A DNA stretch of 64,000 nt from an uncultured Collinsella sp. (GCA_900541785.1 UQKY01000004.1:16508-80507); one strand, 5' to 3'; positions 34,625 through 43,877 are shown, counted from the stretch's first letter. Notes: generated by a model from the letters alone, not told the origin. A program made the numbers and translations.

Positions 34625-34840
34625 TCTCGATCTGTAACATCTAGACGGTTTTTGAACCTCTTCCTGTTACAGATTTAGACAAACAGGTGGGCGTCCCAGA
34701 AAGATCTCGATCTGTAACATCTAGCAGCCAAAATCTTCTCCAGTTGTTACAGATTTAGACAAACAGGTGGGGCCCGCCAGCAAAATCTCAATCTGTAACA
34801 GGTAGCCGTCCAAATCGGTTCCAGATGTTACAGATTGAGA
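34625..34840. repeat. Tandem array of three 80-bp units, each an inverted repeat
   Basis: TCTCGATCTGTAACA begins at 34625 and 34705, with a TCTCAATCTGTAACA variant at 34786. Each is matched by TGTTACAGATTTAGA (34665, 34745; variant at 34826), so every unit can form a hairpin. The text ACAAACAGGTGGG joins the units. The array is AT-richer than its surroundings and has no open reading frame. It occupies most of the 472-bp gap between prfC and the GntR gene; the remainder holds the prfC promoter region and the operator at 34891. Confidence 0.85.
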
Positions 34841-34890
34841 TGGATGAACGAACGGACAATCCCTATTTGCCTCTTGCGTAACTGTGCATA

Positions 34891-34924
34891 GTGTATATAT
34901 ACTGTGCTTACCGGTTATATACAC
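34891..34924 (+). promoter_or_regulatory. Candidate operator of the GntR/ABC operon
   Basis: GTGTATATA (34891-34899) and TATATACAC (34916-34924) form an exact 9-bp inverted repeat with a 16-bp centre, 28 bp upstream of the GntR start. YtrA-type regulators usually repress their own operon through such AT-rich dyads, so autoregulation is inferred. Confidence 0.6.
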
Positions 34925-34951
34925 GTGTAGCCCAACAGCTAAGGAGCCGCT

Positions 34952-35332
34952 GTGGACATCATCCTATCCAATTCGAGCGACAAGCCCATCTACGAGCAAA
35001 TAGCCTCGCAGGTCAAAGCTCAGATCCTTTCGGGCACACTCGCTGCGGGAGCCAAACTCCCCAGCATCCGTGCACTCGCGAGCGATCTTGGCGTGAGTGT
35101 CATCACCACCAAGCGCGCCTACGCCGACCTAGAGCAACTCGGGTTTATCTGCACCGTGCAGGGCAAGGGCTGCTTTGTCGCCGAGGGCAACCAGGAACTC
35201 TTGCGCGAAAACCAGCTCTGCCATATCGAAGAGCTACTTGCGAAAGCGGCGAGCCAAGCCGAAACCCTGGGCGTCACGCGCGACAAGCTGCACGAGATGC
35301 TCGACCTGGTAGCCCCCGAAACTATGCAGTAG
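34952..35332 (+). CDS. GntR-family regulator, YtrA subfamily
   Basis: The 126-residue protein has an N-terminal GntR winged helix (about 8-75: PIYEQIASQVKAQILSG, LPSIRALASDLGVSVITTKRAY) and only a short helical C-terminal tail, as in the YtrA group. It starts with GTG, seven bases after AAGGAG. It is followed after 23 bp by ABC ATPase and permease genes, the classic YtrA operon. Members respond to cell-envelope stress or antibiotics; the signal here is unknown. The dyad at 34891 is its likely target. Confidence 0.9.
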   Translation: MDIILSNSSDKPIYEQIASQVKAQILSGTLAAGAKLPSIRALASDLGVSVITTKRAYADLEQLGFICTVQGKGCFVAEGNQELLRENQLCHIEELLAKAASQAETLGVTRDKLHEMLDLVAPETMQ

Positions 35333-35355
35333 CCATCTGCAAGAAAGGCTATGCC

Positions 35356-36237
35356 ATGCAAAACCTTTTAGAACTCAAAGGTATCTCACGCCGTGTGAGC
35401 GACCGCTTTTCGCTGCGCGACGTCACGCTTGCCGTGGAACCCGGCCAGATTGTTGGCTTTGTGGGCGCAAACGGCGCCGGCAAAACCACGACGATTCGAG
35501 CCGCGCTCGGGCTTATAAAGCTCGATGCCGGCGAGGTGCACCTGTTTGGGCAGCGCTGTGGCGCCGACGCGCCCGATGAGACGCAGCGCCATCTACGCTC
35601 CCGCGTCGGTCTTGTCCTGGACACGTGCCCCTTCCCCTCCACGCTCAAGGTGGGCCAGATCGAGTCGCTCGTAGGCCCGGCGTACCCCACGTGGGACCGC
35701 GAAACGTTCGCCGGATTCATCAACCGATTTGGCCTCGATCCTAAGACAAAAGTCAAGGACCTCTCCCGCGGCATGGGCATGAAACTGCAGCTTGCCTGTG
35801 CACTCAGTCACAATGCCAAACTGCTCGTTTTGGACGAAGCCACCGCAGGCCTCGATCCCATGGCACGCGAGGAACTGCTCGATGAGCTGCTTGCCTTTGT
35901 CGCCGACGGTCAGCACAGCGTGCTGCTCTCGAGCCACATTACGTCCGACCTCGATCGCGCCGCCGACCGCGTCATCTGCATCGATAACGGCTCGATTATT
36001 TTGGACCTGCCGCGCGAGGACATTACCGACCGAGCCGGCATCGCCCACTGCACCCAAGCACAGGCCGCCGAGCTTATGGCTTGCGTCGAAGGCGCCCGTG
36101 CCGTCCACCACGCCTATAGCGTGGACGTGCTCGTGCCCAACCGTCGCGAAACGCTCGAGGCCTTCCCCGAGATTCCCAGCGATCGGGCAACCATTGATGA
36201 CTATCTTCGCCTCATGCTGAAAGGAGCTTCGAAATGA
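35356..36237 (+). CDS. ABC transporter ATP-binding protein
   Basis: The 293-residue ATPase has Walker A GANGAGKTT (about 39-47), signature LSRGMGMKLQLA (about 135-146), Walker B LLVLDEAT and the H-loop in LLSSHI. The signature is LSRGM, not LSGGQ, as is common in exporters of the YtrB/BcrA type. The start ATG 35356 follows AAAGG; the longer open frame through the GntR gene is out of the question. It overlaps the permease start by 4 bp (ATGA). Together they form an exporter, probably for a peptide or lipid-active compound. Confidence 0.9.
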   Translation: MQNLLELKGISRRVSDRFSLRDVTLAVEPGQIVGFVGANGAGKTTTIRAALGLIKLDAGEVHLFGQRCGADAPDETQRHLRSRVGLVLDTCPFPSTLKVGQIESLVGPAYPTWDRETFAGFINRFGLDPKTKVKDLSRGMGMKLQLACALSHNAKLLVLDEATAGLDPMAREELLDELLAFVADGQHSVLLSSHITSDLDRAADRVICIDNGSIILDLPREDITDRAGIAHCTQAQAAELMACVEGARAVHHAYSVDVLVPNRRETLEAFPEIPSDRATIDDYLRLMLKGASK

Positions 36238-36932
36238 AACGCGCCTTTATGTCCGAGCTCGCCATCGCTCGCTCGCTTATCCCGAGCATTGCAGGCGTCG
36301 GCCTGTTCATGTTTGTCGTGCTGACCCTTGCCAACGCGTCGGATGTCGATTCCGGCATGAGCGCCGGCGCCTGTGCGGTCAGCGCAATGTCGCCCATCAT
36401 AATCATGAACTCGCTAGCTGGCTACGATAACCAAAACGGCTGGGAGCGTTATCGAGCAACGTTGCCCTTCTCGCGCAAAGACATCATCTGCGCACGCTAC
36501 CTGTGCATCGTTGTCTTCTCGGCCATCATGGCCTGCGCCGCCGCGCTTCTGAGCATCGTCTCCATCCCGCTTTTCAACAGCGCGGGCATCCCCTCGACGG
36601 GACAGGCCGTCTTTGAGACCGCAATGGCCTCGGCGGCATCGATGCTCATCTCCCTCATGATGGTGTTTTTGGCGCAGCCGCTGTTCTTTCGATTTGGACA
36701 CATGGAGGCGCTGCGCCTATCCGTTGGCCTGTTTGCCCTGCTTGGTTGCGGCACAATGGCCACGCTGAGCTCCTCCAACCCCATCAGCAACTGGCTCATG
36801 TCGATTGCCGGAGCGAATCCCGATCCCGCCGTCCTTGGCTGTCTGTGTGCAGGAATTGCCGTGCTGGCCCTCGCACTATGTGCAATCAGCTGCGCTGTCA
36901 GCACCAAGGTTTATCGAGTACGCGATCTGTAA
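36234..36932 (+). CDS. ABC-2 type permease of the GntR/ABC operon
   Basis: The 232-residue membrane protein has six hydrophobic segments and the ABC-2 landmark EGYDNQNGW-like stretch LAGYDNQNGWERYRATLPFSR-type region before helix 3 (around residue 60-82). It lies directly after the ATP-binding gene with a 4-bp overlap and a GGAG start signal. It provides the membrane channel for the cognate ATPase. No further subunit follows; the next 449 bp contain only a repeat element. Confidence 0.85.
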   Translation: MKRAFMSELAIARSLIPSIAGVGLFMFVVLTLANASDVDSGMSAGACAVSAMSPIIIMNSLAGYDNQNGWERYRATLPFSRKDIICARYLCIVVFSAIMACAAALLSIVSIPLFNSAGIPSTGQAVFETAMASAASMLISLMMVFLAQPLFFRFGHMEALRLSVGLFALLGCGTMATLSSSNPISNWLMSIAGANPDPAVLGCLCAGIAVLALALCAISCAVSTKVYRVRDL

Positions 36933-37060
36933 TCGACAGCTAAAAAAACTTAGGTGGTACCCCGCTAATTTTTTCAATGAAACAAGGCGGCATAGCGTCA
37001 CCACCGCCCCTCACAGCAGGCCGTCTAGTTCTTGGCAACCAAAAAGACACCGTCAGCATA
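36933..37060. other. Intergenic DNA, first part of a 449-bp gap
   Basis: No open reading frame with a start signal is seen. A short GGTGGTACCCC followed by a T run near 36950-36975 could act as the ABC operon terminator. The rest of the gap is the palindromic element at 37061-37243 and about 138 bp before the EamA gene containing its GGGGAGG ribosome binding site. Confidence 0.5.
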
Positions 37061-37243
37061 TCGAAGGTGAATACTTTTCCGAGAAGTGAACGAGTAAAAA
37101 CAGTGCCCTGTAGCATCGACATTTTTAAGGACTCAATTCCTGCGGTTTTGTCTAAGAATCCTGCAGTTTTGTTCGAAAAAAGTGTGCATGTTCCAGGGTT
37201 CCAGATTTACTCGTTCACTTCGCGGAAAACCATTCACCTTCGA
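37061..37243. repeat. 183-bp MITE-like palindromic element, copy 1
   Basis: Imperfect terminal inverted repeats of about 38 bp (37061-37098 and 37206-37243) contain ACTTTTCCGAGAAGTGAA and its complement-like partner. The interior has two direct copies of a TCCTGCGGTTTTG-type motif. A relative in inverted orientation lies at 54625-54799. There is no coding capacity. Confidence 0.75.
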
Positions 37244-37381
37244 TTCGAGCCTTAACCAAATGCCCTCTCGAACTATGGCCCCTGTCTCACCACAGCGATA
37301 TCAAAGCTTCATGGCGGGACGGTATCATCGGACGAGCGCCGTAAATCTGGCGCGGTTGTTCTTTGGGGAGGCATTTCACCC

Positions 37382-38257
37382 GTGTCGTGGGTCGCAGCAG
37401 CATTTGTGTCGGCTTTCTTTGCCGGCATCACATCTATCCTGGCCAAATGCGGCATCAAGCAGACCGACTCCGATGTCGCGACGGCCATTCGCACCTGCGT
37501 GGTGCTCGTTTTCGCCTGGGCAATGGCGGACATTTCTGGATCCATTGGAACCATCGGCAGCATCGAACCCAGATCCTGGCTCTTTCTCGTCCTCTCGGGA
37601 CTCGCTACCGGTGCTTCGTGGATCTGTTGCTTTAAGGCGTTGGGCATCGGAGACGTCAATAAGGTCGTACCGGTCGACAAGATGAGCACCGTACTCGCCG
37701 CACTGATCGCCATCGTACTTTTTGGCGAGACGAGCAACCTTGCGGTTAAGCTCGTGGGAACCGCTGTCATCACCCTCGGCACGTTTTTAATGATCGAGAA
37801 GAAGCAGCCTGCCGGACCCGAGCAGCAGCAAGACCGGACCTGGCTCGCTTACGCCCTCGGCGCCGCCGTGTTCGCGGCGCTCACGTCCATCCTTGCCAAG
37901 GCTGGCATCGAAGGCGTCGAATCCAACCTGGCCACGGCAATCCGTACCTGTGTGGTACTGGTTATGGCATGGGCAATCGTGGCAGCTAAAGGCAAGATGG
38001 GCCAAGCCGTGCACGTAGACCGCTACGAACTCGTATTTCTCGCAGCATCGGGCATTGCGACTGGCGCATCGTGGCTGCTATGCTACTACGCCATCGCCAC
38101 AGGCCAGGTGAGCGTCGTGGTGCAGATCGACAAACTATCGATTGTCGTATCGGTACTATTTGCGCGCTTGGCATTCAACGAAAAACTCTCACGGCGCAGC
38201 ACCATCGGTCTCGCCCTCATCGTACTGGGCACCGCCGCGCTCGCGGTTTGGAAATAG
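37382..38257 (+). CDS. EamA/DMT transporter with strongly repeated halves
   Basis: The 291-residue protein has ten hydrophobic segments in two EamA domains (about 1-138 and 155-290). The halves are unusually alike: DVATAIRTCVVLVFAWA near residue 31 matches NLATAIRTCVVLVMAWA near 183, and LATGASWICCFKAL matches IATGASWLLCYYAI. The GTG start follows GGGGAGG. It is probably an exporter or importer of a small metabolite at the cytoplasmic membrane. No regulator is adjacent. Confidence 0.87.
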   Translation: MSWVAAAFVSAFFAGITSILAKCGIKQTDSDVATAIRTCVVLVFAWAMADISGSIGTIGSIEPRSWLFLVLSGLATGASWICCFKALGIGDVNKVVPVDKMSTVLAALIAIVLFGETSNLAVKLVGTAVITLGTFLMIEKKQPAGPEQQQDRTWLAYALGAAVFAALTSILAKAGIEGVESNLATAIRTCVVLVMAWAIVAAKGKMGQAVHVDRYELVFLAASGIATGASWLLCYYAIATGQVSVVVQIDKLSIVVSVLFARLAFNEKLSRRSTIGLALIVLGTAALAVWK

Positions 38258-38349
38258 CGCCGATTCCGAGCGAGATCTAGGCGCTCGCAAATCCATGACA
38301 CAGCGCCACACCGGGCCTAGGGTGCTTGTATCGACCGTGCGCCACCGTG

Positions 38350-39654
38350 CTACTTGCGCAGCGACTTGGGCAGCGGAATGCCGGCGGCGATGACGGCGGC
38401 GATGATCATACAGATGATGCCTTTGAGCGGGAAGCACATGAGCAACAAGCCCACGACCATAACGGGTTGGCGCATGACCGCACCCATCGTCGATGCCGTG
38501 CAGACGGCGACGCAAAAGACCGGATCGGTGCCGGTGAGGATGGCCAGTCCGTAGCCCAGGCTTACGCCCGAGAAGATAACCGGGAAGAAGTGGCCGCCGC
38601 GCCAGCCCAGGTTGATGAGGGCGGGCGTCAGCATGGCCTTAACAAGACCGGTCGCGATAAGCACGCCAGCGGGAATGGTCAGATAGGTTTCCATGAGCAC
38701 GTCGGCCTGAGTCTCGCCGGCAAACATGGTGTAGGGCAGGACCGTGCCGCAGACGGCGAGCGCCAGACCGGCTAGCATGGCCTTGACGACAGGACGCTCC
38801 CCTATTGCATGGGACAGCGCCTCGCTTGCATGCTCGGAGACAAAGTACAGCCAGCCGCAGATTGTTCCGATCAGCGACAGAGGAATGAGCCAGGTAAGCT
38901 CCAGGTTGCCCACCTCGGCGGACTCGAACCTCGGCATACCCATGCCGCCGCCCATGAGCTGGCCGAGCAGCAGGTAGGTGCCCAGGCCGCCGGCAATCGC
39001 AATGCCGTAGACCGCCGTCTTTTGCGCCTTGGGCAGCCTGATGGTGATCTCACCGGATTCGGAATCCTCGCCATCGCCGGCACCCTGGCCGTCAGTACTT
39101 CCGGCAAGCGGCGCCACAAAGCCAAACACGGGCGCGGTAAAGAGCGCCGTCAGGGCAGCCTGGGTGCCCAGCAGCGTGAGCTCCCTAAACTCGGCGCCAA
39201 AGCGACGCATACGGTCGCCAACCCAGCTGCACAGACCTGCGATAACGCCGGTCAGACCGGCCTCCGGTCCAATACTTCCACCAAACAGCAGCGGCAGCAA
39301 TGCCGCGAGCGAAAGCTTGCCCAGGTTGTCGTACGGGTAGCGCCCGTCTTGCTTAACCTTTGCCATCACCTGGTTGAGGTCATCGGTCTTGATGCCCGTC
39401 ATCTTTTCGTACAGGCCAATCACCAAGCCGCCCAACAGGCAAACGAAAAACGGGTACGGCAAAAAGCCAAACGGGCCGCTGGCGAGTTCGGGCGAAGAGA
39501 CACCCAGCATATGCGGGACCTCGGTCCACAAATAATCAATGCCGTGCTCCATCGCAAAGAAGAATAGCCAGACTGCAGCACCCGCGAGTGCACCGGTCAC
39601 GGCAACGCTGACCAAAAACAGCGCGCGGTTCGTGGGTTTGGCAAGGTTATCCAT
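38350..39654 (-). CDS. ClC-family chloride channel/transporter
   Basis: The 434-residue protein has the ClC selectivity elements GSIGPEAG (about 126-133) and GWRGGHFFP (about 350-358), with ten or more membrane helices. The glutamate of GPE suggests a Cl-/H+ exchanger-type gate. An acidic glycine-rich loop, DGQGAGDGEDSESGE (about 188-202), separates the two halves and is not a normal conserved element. GGGAGGA precedes the ATG. A single-gene unit; likely role is anion or acid-stress homeostasis. Confidence 0.87.
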   Translation of the reverse strand: MDNLAKPTNRALFLVSVAVTGALAGAAVWLFFFAMEHGIDYLWTEVPHMLGVSSPELASGPFGFLPYPFFVCLLGGLVIGLYEKMTGIKTDDLNQVMAKVKQDGRYPYDNLGKLSLAALLPLLFGGSIGPEAGLTGVIAGLCSWVGDRMRRFGAEFRELTLLGTQAALTALFTAPVFGFVAPLAGSTDGQGAGDGEDSESGEITIRLPKAQKTAVYGIAIAGGLGTYLLLGQLMGGGMGMPRFESAEVGNLELTWLIPLSLIGTICGWLYFVSEHASEALSHAIGERPVVKAMLAGLALAVCGTVLPYTMFAGETQADVLMETYLTIPAGVLIATGLVKAMLTPALINLGWRGGHFFPVIFSGVSLGYGLAILTGTDPVFCVAVCTASTMGAVMRQPVMVVGLLLMCFPLKGIICMIIAAVIAAGIPLPKSLRK

Positions 39655-39779
39655 CGGGTCCTCCCGCAGTCAAAGTCGACATAGATACGTTTTATTGTAG
39701 AGCGAGCGTTGTCCGAACGAGCCAACCATCTGCGCCGCAAACGGCACCATTGGGAGTCATAGTGGGGCAGGCTCAAGAC

Positions 39780-40313
39780 TTATCCGTTGATAATCGAGGC
39801 AATCTCGCGCAAATCGTCGGCAAAGTAGATGCCTTGCTGGCGCTGCGGGCTCGATAAGCCCTTATCGATCATATGCCCGAGCAGGGCTTTGAGGTCGTTG
39901 TAGTACCCATCCAGGTTGTACAGAATGCACGGCGCGCTCAGGTGCCCCAACGACACCGCAGACATAACCTCGGCAATCTCCTCGAGCGTGCCCGTGCCGC
40001 CCGGAAAGGCAATGAACGCATCACCGTGCTCGATCATCTTGGCTTTGCGCTCGGCCATATCACTCGTCACGATAAGGTCGTCGATTCCGTCGTGCTGAAA
40101 CTCGGCCTCGATAAAAAAGCTCGGCTCAACGCCCGTCACATGCCCGCCAGCATCGAGCACGCTATCGGCGAGCGCGCCCATCAGGCCCGACTTGGACCCG
40201 CCGTATACCAGCGCGTGGCCGTTGGTGCCAATCCACGTGCCGAGCTCTCGCACTGCAGGCAGAAACGCCGGGTCGTTGCCGACGCTCGCGCCCAGGTACA
40301 CCGTGATGTTCAT
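39780..40313 (-). CDS. LOG-family protein (nucleotide 5'-monophosphate phosphoribohydrolase)
   Basis: The 177-residue protein has the LOG signature: YGGSKSGLMG (about 37-46) and PGGTGTLEE (about 103-111). LOG enzymes release the base from cytokinin nucleotides and, in many bacteria, from AMP. ATG 40313 is preferred over a TTG two codons earlier; GAGGGGG lies upstream. It is followed on the minus strand by a 125-bp gap and preceded by the K+ channel gene 36 bp upstream, so the two may be cotranscribed. Confidence 0.88.
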   Translation of the reverse strand: MNITVYLGASVGNDPAFLPAVRELGTWIGTNGHALVYGGSKSGLMGALADSVLDAGGHVTGVEPSFFIEAEFQHDGIDDLIVTSDMAERKAKMIEHGDAFIAFPGGTGTLEEIAEVMSAVSLGHLSAPCILYNLDGYYNDLKALLGHMIDKGLSSPQRQQGIYFADDLREIASIING

Positions 40314-40349
40314 ATGCAATCCCCCTCGTCGTGACGCGCGGCACCCGTT

Positions 40350-40775
40350 CTATCGTTGCCGGCGACGGTACTCGCGCACGCGGCGCGACAAATCGGCGAG
40401 CTCATCGCGGTCGAGTTCTTCCAAATGCTCAAGATCGTCCATAAAGCGCGCCATGGTGTCCTTTTGGCGCAGTTTGATGAGCGTATTGCAGTAGTTCACC
40501 GCCACGCCCGTGAGCATGGCGATGTAGAAGATGCTGATGATGCTCAGAATGACGGTAATGGCGCGGGCAACCGGTGTCTCGGCCGGAATGTCGCCAAAGC
40601 CGATCGTCGAGACCGTCTCAAAGCTAAACCAGAGACCGTCGCCAAACGTAAGGGACGTGGGCTCGGACAGCCAGACGGCAGTCGAGCACAGCAGGTAAAA
40701 GATTAGAAACAGGCCCGTGATGCGCGCAAAGCCAGCCTGTCGCAGCACATCGGCAAGCGTCCTCAACCTGTTCAT
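40350..40775 (-). CDS. Two-TM potassium channel-like protein
   Basis: The 141-residue protein has two membrane helices (about 16-38 and 70-92) flanking a pore loop with the filter sequence TIGFGD (about 57-62), close to the TVGYGD consensus of K+ channels. The C-terminal tail (about 100-141) is charged and helical. ATG 40775 follows AAAGGGG; 21 upstream codons are rejected. By family it forms a tetrameric K+-selective pore; gating is unknown. It lies 36 bp upstream of the LOG gene. Confidence 0.85.
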   Translation of the reverse strand: MNRLRTLADVLRQAGFARITGLFLIFYLLCSTAVWLSEPTSLTFGDGLWFSFETVSTIGFGDIPAETPVARAITVILSIISIFYIAMLTGVAVNYCNTLIKLRQKDTMARFMDDLEHLEELDRDELADLSRRVREYRRRQR

Positions 40776-40844
40776 CGCGACCCCTTTCCCAGACGCCCAA
40801 TCTCGTTCGCTCGGTATTGTCCCACGCCTCCCCCGCAAACGAAA

Positions 40845-40941
40845 CTAGTCATTGGGAACTAGTCATTGGGGACGTTCTTAAATGACTAGTCAAACAAGAA
40901 CGTCCCCATTGACTAGTCGTTTAAGAACGTCCCCGATGACT
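40845..40941. repeat. Compound palindromic element, GGGGACGTTCTTAAA family, copy 2
   Basis: One forward arm (about 40857-40882) is followed by two inverted arms (40896-40916 and 40918-40941), each containing AAGAACGTCCCC. A further partial ACTAGTCATTGGG precedes at 40845. It appears to be a core palindrome with partial duplications. Confidence 0.8.
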
Positions 40942-41033
40942 GCCGGGCGGGACCGTTTAGCGGTACAGCTGCCGACTGGGCAGGCTGAGCTGGTATCCTT
41001 ATGCGGTAATGTCTCGATTCGTTAGGATTGCAT

Positions 41034-43838
41034 GTGAGAGCTTCCGCTGTCCTTCGTTCAGTTATATATCGCACCCTGGCCGTCGCGCTTGCCGCGCTCG
41101 CCGTACTGAGCACCATCATGCCCGCCCCCGCCTATGCCGCCAATACCGATCAGCAGGTCAAAACGGTCCGCGTTGGTTGGCTCGTCAACAACGAGGGCTT
41201 CCAGGACGGCACCCCCGGCGAGCGTCTCTCGGGATGGGGTTACGAGTACCTCCAGACCCTCTCGTACTACACACCCGGCTGGCAGTACGAATACGTCTCC
41301 GGCACCTTCACCGAGCTTATGGAGAAGCTCGAAGCCGGCGAGATTGACCTCATGCCAAACATCTCCTACTCCGAAGAACGCGCCCAAAAACTGCTCTTCT
41401 CGTCGAACCCCGAGGGCACCGAACGCTACTACATCTACGCCAAGCCCGATCGCGACGACCTGGCCAAGGGTGACCCCCAGGCACTCCAGGGTCTCACTAT
41501 CGGTTTCAACCCCGGCGTCATGCAAACCATCGTTGGCCAGCAATGGCTCGCCAACGAGGGCATTACCTGTACCTATAAGGAAATCAGCAGTAACGGCAAC
41601 CTTTTCGATGCGCTCGCAAACGGCGAGGTCGACGCCATCATCATGAACGACACGACCTCGTCGCCCAACGCCTCCCCCATGTTCTACATTGGTTCGAGCG
41701 ACTACTACTTTGCCGTTCCCAAAAGCCGCCCCGACCTGATGGACGACATCAATGCTGCCATGACGGCAATCGCCCGCGTCAACCCACGCTATAACGACGA
41801 AGTAAAATCTCACTACTCGACCCAAAACAGCGGCTCATCATCGCTCAACGGACTCGAACGTTCCTGGCTCAAAGCAAATGACAACACCATCACGCTCGGC
41901 TACATTACGGGCAAACTCCCCTACTGCAACGAGAACGAAGACGGCGAAATGGAAGGCTCGCTCGCATCGCTTGCGACGACGCTACACGATAAATTTGGCA
42001 TTACGGTCAAAACCGTCGCCTTTGATAGCTACAAGATGATGTCAAAGGCCCTGTCAAAGGAAAGCATAGACGTTGCGCTGCCGGTATACCGAGATTACTG
42101 GTTTGCCGAGCAAACAGGCGTTGTGCAGTCGGTATCGTTGGGAACCATATCCCTCACCGCTATCCACACCGGCAGCAACCTGAACAAAAACCTTCAGAAC
42201 ATCGCCTGTACCAAATCATCGTTTGTCAACAAAAATGCACTTGAAAGTCTGTTCCCCACAGCGACCGTAACCGAATACCAATCCGACGATGAAGCGTTCG
42301 ACGCCCTCAGGAAGGGAACGGCGCACTGCATCGTCGCTCCCAGTTCACGCGTAAAAACCATCGGTGACCGTTACGATCTCGAGGACTGCGAGACGACCGA
42401 GCTCCCTGACACCTGTGAGCTCTCGTGCTGGATTTCGCACGGAAAACCCGAGCTGTTGGGAATCATCAACAAGGGCATCATCAATGCCGGAGAATCGCTC
42501 TCCGCAAGCAATTTCTCCTCCACGTCGTACACGGCCCAGGAATCCAACACGCTTCAATTCCTTTATCGCAACCGCACCGCCATTGCAGCTACCCTCATCG
42601 GTATGTTGTCGGTCGGCATCGTCCTGCTCATCTGGGCGCTCGTGCGCGCTCGAACCGAGCGCAAAAAAGCCGATGCTGCCAACGCCGCTAAGACGGCATT
42701 CCTCGCGCGCATGAGCCACGACATCCGTACGCCGCTCAACGGCATCCTGGGCCTTATCGAGATCGAGGAATTGAAGGAAGGCGATATGCAAGTCGCCCGC
42801 GAGAGCCGTGCCAAGGCGCGCGTTGCCGCCAATCACCTGCTCTCGCTGATCAACGATATCCTCGAGATGGGCAAAATCGAAGACCGCAAGCTAACACTGG
42901 AGCATGCGCCTTTTAACCTCAAAGAGCTCTGCGACGACACGCTGGTGCTGTGCAAGCTCCGCGCGTCCAGTAACGGCATCACAATGCAGGACAATAGTCT
43001 GCCGTACGCCACGGGGCCATACATGGTCGGCAGTCCCACCCATATCCGACAGATCATGATCAACCTGTTAGACAACAGCATTAAGTACAACAAGCACGGC
43101 GGCTCCGTCACCTTTAGCTCAAAGACCAAGCCACTCGATAACGGGCGCGCGCTCTTTTGCTTTAGCGTTTCGGATACCGGCATTGGCATGACTCCCAAGT
43201 TTTTAAAGCATATCTATGAGCCGTTTGCCCAAGAAGGTAACGATGCGCGCAGCAAGTTCCAAGGAACCGGCATGGGCATGCCAATCGTCAAGTCGCTTAT
43301 TGAACTGATGGGCGGCACTATCGAAGTCACCAGTGAGCTCCATGTGGGTACTTCGTTCTACGTGGAGATTCCGCTCGATATCGACAAGAACCCCCAGGCA
43401 CAGACGGATACGGTCGAGAGGGCGCTCGACTGCTCGCTCGCCAACATGAACGTGCTGCTCGCCGAGGACAACGAATTGAATGCCGAGATTGCCCAGGCGC
43501 TGCTAGAATCCGAGGGCATCGTGGTCACCCGCGCCGCCAACGGCAACGAGGTCGTCGATCTGTACCTGTCGCATCCCGCCGGCAGCTTCGATGCGATCCT
43601 GATGGACATTATGATGCCGGACATGGACGGTTACGAGGCAACCCGCGCGATTCGCCTGAGCGAGAAGGTCGATGCAGCCGATATCCCCATCATCGCGCTC
43701 ACCGCCAATGCCTTTGCCGAGGACGCCAAGGCGGCACACGAAGCCGGCATGAACGCCCATCTGTCCAAACCGCTCGACTTTAACAAGCTCAAAAACATAC
43801 TCACCCGCATCAAGAAAAACGGAGCTGTTTCGCTATAG
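41034..43838 (+). CDS. Hybrid histidine kinase with two periplasmic solute-binding sensor domains
   Basis: The roughly 934-residue protein starts with a signal peptide ending near PAYA (about 36), then two family-3 solute-binding-like domains (about 45-265 and 280-505), a membrane helix (about 520-545), HisKA with phospho-acceptor SHDIRTP (about 562), HATPase with NLLDNSIKYN, DTGIGM and GTGMGM (about 675-790), and a C-terminal receiver (about 806-930) with LMDIMMPDMDGYEA. This is the BvgS/EvgS layout without an HPt domain. The start is GTG 41034 or TTG 41028; AGGA precedes both. It probably senses amino-acid-like ligands. A second hybrid kinase lies at 44431. Confidence 0.9.
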   Translation: MRASAVLRSVIYRTLAVALAALAVLSTIMPAPAYAANTDQQVKTVRVGWLVNNEGFQDGTPGERLSGWGYEYLQTLSYYTPGWQYEYVSGTFTELMEKLEAGEIDLMPNISYSEERAQKLLFSSNPEGTERYYIYAKPDRDDLAKGDPQALQGLTIGFNPGVMQTIVGQQWLANEGITCTYKEISSNGNLFDALANGEVDAIIMNDTTSSPNASPMFYIGSSDYYFAVPKSRPDLMDDINAAMTAIARVNPRYNDEVKSHYSTQNSGSSSLNGLERSWLKANDNTITLGYITGKLPYCNENEDGEMEGSLASLATTLHDKFGITVKTVAFDSYKMMSKALSKESIDVALPVYRDYWFAEQTGVVQSVSLGTISLTAIHTGSNLNKNLQNIACTKSSFVNKNALESLFPTATVTEYQSDDEAFDALRKGTAHCIVAPSSRVKTIGDRYDLEDCETTELPDTCELSCWISHGKPELLGIINKGIINAGESLSASNFSSTSYTAQESNTLQFLYRNRTAIAATLIGMLSVGIVLLIWALVRARTERKKADAANAAKTAFLARMSHDIRTPLNGILGLIEIEELKEGDMQVARESRAKARVAANHLLSLINDILEMGKIEDRKLTLEHAPFNLKELCDDTLVLCKLRASSNGITMQDNSLPYATGPYMVGSPTHIRQIMINLLDNSIKYNKHGGSVTFSSKTKPLDNGRALFCFSVSDTGIGMTPKFLKHIYEPFAQEGNDARSKFQGTGMGMPIVKSLIELMGGTIEVTSELHVGTSFYVEIPLDIDKNPQAQTDTVERALDCSLANMNVLLAEDNELNAEIAQALLESEGIVVTRAANGNEVVDLYLSHPAGSFDAILMDIMMPDMDGYEATRAIRLSEKVDAADIPIIALTANAFAEDAKAAHEAGMNAHLSKPLDFNKLKNILTRIKKNGAVSL

Positions 43839-43877
43839 TTTGTGCTCAACCACCACGCACGACCAGAAAGGAAGCCA

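Noticed and set aside
34625..34840. CRISPR array
   Set aside because: Only three units, each with an internal dyad and an 80-bp period, and conserved arms on both sides of the variable centre. No cas genes are present.
36945..36980. T-box-like GGTGGTACC sequence after the ABC permease gene
   Set aside because: It reads GGTGGTACCCCG, not the T-box antiterminator core, has no stem I or specifier region, and is 430 bp from the next gene.
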